DNA of 64,000 nucleotides from Paragorgia papillata (taxonomy: Eukaryota > Cnidaria > Anthozoa > Scleralcyonacea > Coralliidae). Below the pieces are notes generated by a model. It was not told the DNA's origin and did not search any database. It worked only from the letters and a program-made list of their open reading frames with translations. A program made the position numbers and the translations under genes. Location: NCBI GenBank assembly GCA_035771165.1, contig JAWNZC010000294.1, positions 807,501 through 871,500 on the forward strand. Direction: 5' to 3'. Positions 59,101 through 64,000 of the stretch are shown piece by piece (positions within the stretch are counted from its first letter, which is position 1; every line of letters begins with the position of its first letter).

Positions 59101-62100
59101 AAATCTTGTTCAGCTCTAGATCGTTTGAACACAAGGTTGTTACAAGTATACAATTCCATCAATTTTGTCACAAATAGACATTAACGCAGTAGATACATGC
59201 ACGTCTGGGCGTACCTATTTTTTTATTATTTTTATTTCTTTAATAATTGTTCTATTGCACTTAATTTTAGGTTTTACTTGAATTAAATGAAATTTTTCCT
59301 GCAATTCAAGCTGCAGAGATGGCTGTGTCATTAAACTCTCAGTGCACTGAAGCACTTCAAACTCTTGGTCGAGCACAACTTGGATTGGGAGAAATTGATA
59401 TGGTATATTTATCAATTTTGACAATAATAGACTAAAATAAATTTCTGTTTTACAGTTGGTTGTTATTGATTGAGAAATTGGACAATTTTTATTGAATTTT
59501 ATTGTGTTACAGGCGATAAAAAGTTTCTCAAAAGCTCTGCATATCAAACCGGATTCAGCAGAGGTATGAAGAAACTGAAGAAAGTGCTACACTGTAGTTT
59601 CTTAGTATACTTACGTATACATTTTGCGTACACATAGTACATGTTCAGTCGAACAGCTACGGGAAACTGGAAACTAGTTAAAATTGTAGCAATCGAATTA
59701 CCAGGCGGGAATTGTAAGGGACCGTTCATTATTTTCTGAGGGGGATGGGTGAGAAATTGCCAAACTTTCTCTTCTTTTTTTTCAGGTACCCCCCAAGCAA
59801 AGTTCAAAAATTTGGTAGCCCCCCTGTTTTTATTTGACATAATTTCAGTGCCCCCCCCCCCCCCAACCCTTCAAATCCTGACATTAATCTTAAAACTAAC
59901 CCCACCCACCCTACCTATAAAACCTCAAAATTCAACCCCATTAACCCTAAACCTAACCCTAACCCTAACTCTAACCCTTACCTTAACCCTAAATAATGTA
60001 TAACCTTCTTAACCCCAACCTTAAAGTGCCTATCACCTCTACAGGGATTTAATATATTTATGATATTTGAAACATTCCGAGAAGAAATGTAATATATCTT
60101 CTCAGACAAAAACTTACAAACCAGAACTTACAAACCGGTTTTCTTTTGTTTCAATTTCACAAGTAGTCCTGGTAGACGTCACATTCGGTAACTCTGACAC
60201 TGAAAAAGTCCACGAAGATGAAGTTTTTGTCTGAGGAGATATATTATATTTCTTCTCAGAATGTTACAAATATCATAAATATATTAAATCCCTGTAGAGG
60301 TGATAGGCACTTAATAATTCCCACCCGACCCACACATTAAACCAATTGTCACCTTAACCTTCTCCTTAATCTCAATCATAATTATTACCCTAACACCTTA
60401 AACCTCAAATTATTAACCATTCTCAACTACTATTCAGCAACACAATACACCAAGGATGGTAAGTCACAACCAGGATCTAAATACCTGAGCCTTATGGTTT
60501 ACTTTTACTTTTACATTTTACAAAACAACAAAATAATTCCAATTAAAGTCTTTTCTGAATGATTTTTTCCCAATAAGAAATGTTTGTTTGTATAATAATG
60601 TTGATCATCAAAGACTCTTATCCTTATTTAATACAAAAACTTCATGCCCCCCCCCCCCCCCCCCCCCCCCCCCTTAAGAACTTATAAATTATTTCAGGGT
60701 CTCCCCAAAAGAAGTAGCAAAAATTTCAGGTGCCTTCAGAGTCATAAATATTTACAAAATTGTCTCGGCTGTAATCGCCCACCGCACCAAGGTGACTTAA
60801 AATGGATGACGATAACCAGAAGACCCGACCCCCCGTGATGGGACAAACGGGATGATGATGTAATATTTAAAACACTAGCAGGAGTGTTTTAACAGATTTA
60901 AAACCACGAGGGCGCAGCCCGAGTGTTTTAGATCTGATAAAACACGTGATGCGAGTGTTTTGAATGGCTTCAAAAACGATTCGTTATTCGATGTTATGTT
61001 CATTAGTATTCTTTATATAAAATTGTATGTTCATTAGTATTCTTTATATAAAATTGTATGTTCATTAGTATTCTTTCTGACGTCAAGAAGTTTTATCAGG
61101 TATAAAACCACGGACATGGTACTGATTTTCTTTCTGTTTTCCTCATGAATTATTAATGAGTTTTTGAAGTATATGTCAGTACTAACAAAGGTCTATGCTA
61201 ATGATGATGATAAAGTCCATTTTGTAAAATGTTTATCACTCTGATGATGTCGCTGGTTAGTGACGAAACGTTAGTTCTTTATTAAAAAAAAATTCATCAT
61301 GCTTACTTACGACTTTTGATTTTATCATGGCTTTTTTACGAATTATTTGCTGGCGGTAATAATTTTTATACCGAGATTACTATACGGTTAAGTTATTATA
61401 GTTAAGTTCAATGACAATGGCAGACAAACATTGAAGTGGAGGCTACTCGGCAGAACCTTATAGACCAAACAGACACAGTGCTAAAGAGCGGCGCCCTATT
61501 TGGTTCTAAAAACCGTCGGGCTCAAAAACGTCGCTTGCTATATCGATCCCGAACGAACGAACGAACGAACGAACGAACGAACGAACGAACGAACGAACGA
61601 ACGAACGAACGAACGAACGAACGAACGAACGAACGAACGAACGAACGAACAGGCAGAAAATTTGTCCTTACCTGATTGCGGCCTGAAAGTTAAACATATA
61701 CTAACTACTTAATAACCGAGAGTGAGGTCTTTACGGTAAAATATTAAACCGAGGTCTTGCTGTATTGACCGAGCGATAGCGAGGTTAATACGCTCAAGAC
61801 CGAGGTTTAATATTTTACCGTAAAGACCGAACGGTCGAGGTTATTAAGTAGTTTATTATATGGCACTTTTTATTTCAAAATCAATCTTGTATTTCTTGGT
61901 CTTCGCTTCCTTTAACTTCGTCAAAACACCGAACTAGTGTTATTTTCTTCTGTTTCTTTCTCGTCTGGATACTAGAATTTACTTTTATAATGTTCATCGT
62001 CGTCTATTTCATCTATTTTCGCCGTTTTTCGGCAATAAAAGTTTGTTATTAGGATTTTTTGTTTGTTTCCAATCGTAGCGCTTTAACAATTTTCATAATG

Positions 62101-62336
62101 CCCGTGGGCATTACGGAGAAATCTCGCCCCGTCAGCAACCAACAGCGCGTGATTTCACCGGAAGTAATCCGTGCCATATAATAAAAATGGTTTATATGAA
62201 TTAGATGCCGTGTTTTTCTCTTTAGATTTGGAATGAAGATTTGTATTGGGCCAAAGAGCTTAGGAATAGAGAAATTAACAGGAATCAAATCCACGAACCC
62301 ACCACGCATCTAGAGAAACTTCGACCTGAAATATAA
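55925..62336 (+). CDS. TTC33: TTC33 orthologue, tetratricopeptide repeat protein 33
   Basis: Exons 55925-56145, 56898-56979, 59271-59402, 59513-59563, 62226-62336; 198 residues. The N-terminus FSWKRKQSEKISK matches the basic start of TTC33. Three TPR-like helices follow: WESITKWNEAIQLTPEDEML, then LELNEIFPAIQAAEMAVSLN with LQTLGRAQLGLGEIDMA, then SFSKALHIKPDSAEIWNEDL. This is a scaffold-type protein with no catalytic motif, and its cellular role is poorly defined in any animal. I chose the second in-frame ATG because it has a strong Kozak context (A-3, G+4) and matches the family's MA start; an upstream ATG at 55910 would add five residues. The protein ends soon after the last TPR, so it is about 60 residues shorter than the human protein as I recall it. 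Confidence 0.93.
56159..56363. mobile_element. 205-bp MITE beside the TTC33 exon 1 donor
   Basis: Ends AGCCTGGTTCCCTGGCCCAA and its near complement; GGCCAGGTAACCACTA arms pair. The direct repeat AGGATAGGAA occurs at 56148-56157 and 56364-56373, the first copy overlapping the donor. Confidence 0.8.
56680..56850. repeat. (TTA)n degenerate microsatellite
   Basis: ATTATTATT-rich tract in TTC33 intron 1. Confidence 0.9.
56898..56979 (+). CDS. TTC33: TTC33 exon 2 (first TPR)
   Basis: Encodes YWESITKWNEAIQLTPEDEM LYEMKAQ after one split base. Acceptor TATTATAG, donor CAG|GTACTT. A (TTA)n microsatellite precedes it. Confidence 0.93.
56980..59270. other. TTC33 intron 2
   Basis: (CATT)n-like tract at 58120-58330, C-run at 58477-58492, and a 'ctggctacgcc' repeat relic at 58780-58980. 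A hairpin around TCAATCCACGCAGTGGAGTG near 57135-57170. No further exon. Confidence 0.6.
59271..59402 (+). CDS. TTC33: TTC33 exon 3 (second TPR)
   Basis: 44 codons, phase 0: VLLELNEIFPAIQAAEMAVS through RAQLGLGEIDM. Acceptor TTAATTTTAG, donor ATG|GTATAT. This is the best conserved part of the family. Confidence 0.95.
59513..59563 (+). CDS. TTC33: TTC33 exon 4 (third TPR)
   Basis: 17 codons, phase 0: AIKSFSKALHIKPDSAE. Acceptor TGTTACAG, donor GAG|GTATGA. Confidence 0.94.
59846..60012. repeat. C-run and telomere-like (CCCTAA)n tract
   Basis: C16 at about 59850, then loose CCTAACCC repeats ending in four good copies of AACCCT (59948-59975). The animal telomere repeat is TTAGGG, but this tract is short and degenerate, so interstitial. 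Confidence 0.75.
60025..60312. mobile_element. ~288-bp TTAA-flanked AGTGCC element
   Basis: TTAA at 60021. Ends AGTGCCTATCACCTCTACAG and CTGTAGAGGTGATAGGCACT, with inner TTTAATATATTTATGATATT. Contains GAAAAAGTCCACGAAGATGA, also found in the 27916 element. Confidence 0.85.
60643..60675. repeat. C-run of about 28
   Basis: Homopolymer C; sequence and length are prone to assembly error. Confidence 0.9.
60860..61315. repeat. 'acacgtgatgcgagtgtttt' repeat and 30-bp tandem triplication
   Basis: The palindromic block AACACTAGCAGGAGTGTTTT relates to 46490. TGTTCATTAGTATTCTTT occurs three times at ~30-bp spacing (60987-61075). A CTGATGA...CGAAAC block follows at 61241-61268. Confidence 0.65.
61465..61651. 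repeat. SINE-tail-like fragment ending in (CGAA)n
   Basis: AAAGAGCGGCGCCCTATTTG and AAAACGTCGCTTGC resemble the SINE tail at 9465. It is followed by about 25 CGAA tetramers, which keep all frames open. Confidence 0.75.
61701..62185. repeat. Composite inverted-repeat element, copy 2
   Basis: Direct-orientation match of 1-505 with few differences (for example AATAACCGAG here, AATAAGCGAG there). The foldback part is at 61706-61850. The TATTATATGGCAC / GTGCCATATAATA segment is at 61854-62182. Ends 41 bp before the TTC33 terminal exon. Confidence 0.88.
62226..62336 (+). CDS. TTC33: TTC33 terminal exon
   Basis: IWNEDLYWAKELRNREINRN through LEKLRPEI then TAA. Acceptor TTTTTCTCTTTAG. The acceptor lies only about 50 bp after a ~490-bp repeat. 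The usual acidic C-terminal tail of TTC33 is absent. Confidence 0.9.
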   Translation: MWNEDLYWAKELRNREINRNQIHEPTTHLEKLRPEI

Positions 62337-63690
62337 CTGTGTCGGAAGCATTACCGTTACAAAGAAATCTACAGCAGACAACCAAATTCAGTTGGACAGT
62401 TGTGTGTGTTCGACAGTGCTTAATTCTACTGCATGCATGGTGACATGGCACAACACAACAACCGCAAACGGCAACAGTATTTCTGATTTGGTTGTCGTGT
62501 GTGCTCCATTTCCCGGTGAAGCACGGGTAAAAAAGCGGGAAAACATTTTCGAAAAGAAAGAAGAAAAACACTAGCCAAAAACTCAAACCGAACAAACCAC
62601 CGACTGGTCTGTGGCGACATTTAATGAAGATTAGGTGAAGGTGAGGTAATACGAATAGGTTGAAAAGCGTTGTTGCACGATTACCACTCACCTTAAACAT
62701 TGTCATCGCAACAATGATTTTGTTGCAAGTTGAAAAAAATTGTTGAAAAAAGTATACTCCAGTTTTACTTGGCTAGCAATTAGTTGCTCGTATTACTTCA
62801 CCTTGAAGGTGGAATGTTTAAAATAAATCTAAATCGGTTCAAACAACAAACACTGAGTAAACAGAAGACACAACCGAATCGCTTCCTGTTAGGTGACGTA
62901 CTTTATCAAGCCGTGTTGATAATTATTTTGAGTCTTATTTTATAAAAGAAATGGTTCTTGGTTTGGTGTGCTGCATAGAACACTTTCATGTTAGACACCG
63001 CTTTAAATATTCTTTTATGTGCATCTAAATAAGCCTTGCTGGCCTCGTTGTGAGGCAAAAACTGATTCTTTTGTATTGCAGACACACAAGCGAGGCCTTA
63101 CGACTAGGCTTATTAAGATGCACATAAAATAATATTGTAATTAGTCACTATTATGAAAGTGCCAAGTGGTCTATCGACTATGGGAAGTTGGGAAAACACT
63201 CCAAAATCTGGAGTTGGTCGAGCCGATACGCTTTTTCCGTGCTCTCCCAACTCCCCGCGTCTATCTATAACTGAACGTGGATATATGTATTGGTTCCGTC
63301 AAATTAAGTCTGTCTTATATATTTTAACTTCCTCACTGCTACAGACGACTTTTATTATTTTACTCAGGCTTATACGATTTTACTCGTCAAAGAGAGGAAT
63401 CTAGCAGTGAAAGAGTTAAAGGAGTTAAAATGACAAAATAACATCTAGTTAGCTATCAATTTCCTTGTATGCTTCGTTGTTGGAATATTTCATATTGTTG
63501 CATATGTAAATTAAACAACTTGACGTCACACGCGTGCATAAAGAGTTATATCAGAAGTCATATATCTTTGCTATATTGTCAAATATAACTAGAAGTTACT
63601 ATCGCAAGTGAAGTGCTGCCTCAAATGGGACAACAACCTTTAGCCTACTCCACAGGCAACTCTGTGCACTTCGTGGCTAATGTGACACCG
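62337..63690. repeat. TTC33 3' region with nested MITE relics
   Basis: A possible AATAAA at 62822. 62483-63260 is a degraded MITE family B copy, interrupted by a hairpin (ATGTGCATCT / AGATGCACAT, 63018-63128). 63300-63600 is a 'gacaaagtaac' arm interrupted by a ~100-bp insert with TTAACTTCCTCACTGCTA-type ends (63328-63419). Confidence 0.55.
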
Positions 63691-63697
63691 CCTTGCC

Positions 63698-63945
63698 CAC
63701 TCCACCCAAGATTGCTCACTCCACCCGTGATTGCCCATTCCACCCAAGATTGCTCACTCCACCCAAGATTGCCCACTCCACCCATGTTTGCTCACTCCAC
63801 CCATGTTTGCCCACTCCACCCAAGATTGCCCACTCCACCCGAGATTGCCCACTCCACCCATGTTTGCCCACTCCACCCAAGATTGCCCACTGCACCCATG
63901 TTTGCCAACTCCACCCATGTTTGCCCACTCCACCCAAGGTTTTCT
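63698..63945. repeat. 19-bp minisatellite
   Basis: About 13 copies of CACTCCACCCAAGATTGCC with ATGTTTGCC variants. The open frames across it are artefacts. Confidence 0.92.
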
Positions 63946-64000
63946 CACCTCTTCACCATAAGAGCCCACATGCAGCGTTGCTTGCGAAGGAGGTTGGAAA

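Noticed and set aside
59880..60005. Telomere or chromosome end
   Set aside because: Only a few perfect AACCCT units in an intron, with coding exons on both sides.

Overview
The window is a gene-poor stretch of an animal nuclear genome. Three multi-exon genes were read exon by exon, with GT-AG introns and reading phases that fit at every junction. Interspersed 5S-rRNA-derived SINEs, arrays built on the palindrome ACAAGCTTGT, CR1/jockey-like LINE 3' ends and very many short inverted-repeat elements suggest an anthozoan cnidarian (coral or sea anemone). That assignment is an inference from repeat style and was not checked against a database.

Layout. Positions 2659-12000 (+) hold five exons of a secreted-type alpha-carbonic anhydrase; its first exon lies outside the window or was not found. 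Positions 12000-29400 hold no gene I can support and are packed with MITEs, SINEs, LINE remnants and satellites. Positions 29411-55213 (-) hold at least 11 exons (1,111 codons, last exon unresolved) of a gene I assign to the SLF2/FAM178 family, a partner of the SMC5/6 genome-stability complex. It has a PIP-box-like N-terminus and a large exon made of about twelve 32-residue repeats. Positions 55925-62336 (+) hold all five exons of a TTC33 orthologue, a 198-residue TPR protein. SLF2 and TTC33 start head to head about 700 bp apart and may share a promoter region.

Introns and intergenic DNA are a layered record of transposon insertions. Four elements have hAT-style 8-bp target duplications (one imperfect). 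A group of elements flanked by TTAA share AGTGCC ends but differ inside, and one of them carries a THAP zinc-finger exon fragment. Two copies of another inverted-repeat element carry a cysteine-containing exon. Pentamer satellites almost fill one SLF2 intron, and a LINE fragment sits inside a (GACA)n array. A ~490-bp repeat occurs in direct orientation at both ends of the window.

No operon, CRISPR array or defence cluster is present. The most notable observations are the SLF2 repeat exon with its PIP-like start and overlapping uORF, the carbonic anhydrase lacking the usual proton-shuttle histidine, the TTAA elements with shared ends, and several short CUGANGA...GAAA motifs resembling hammerhead ribozyme cores.
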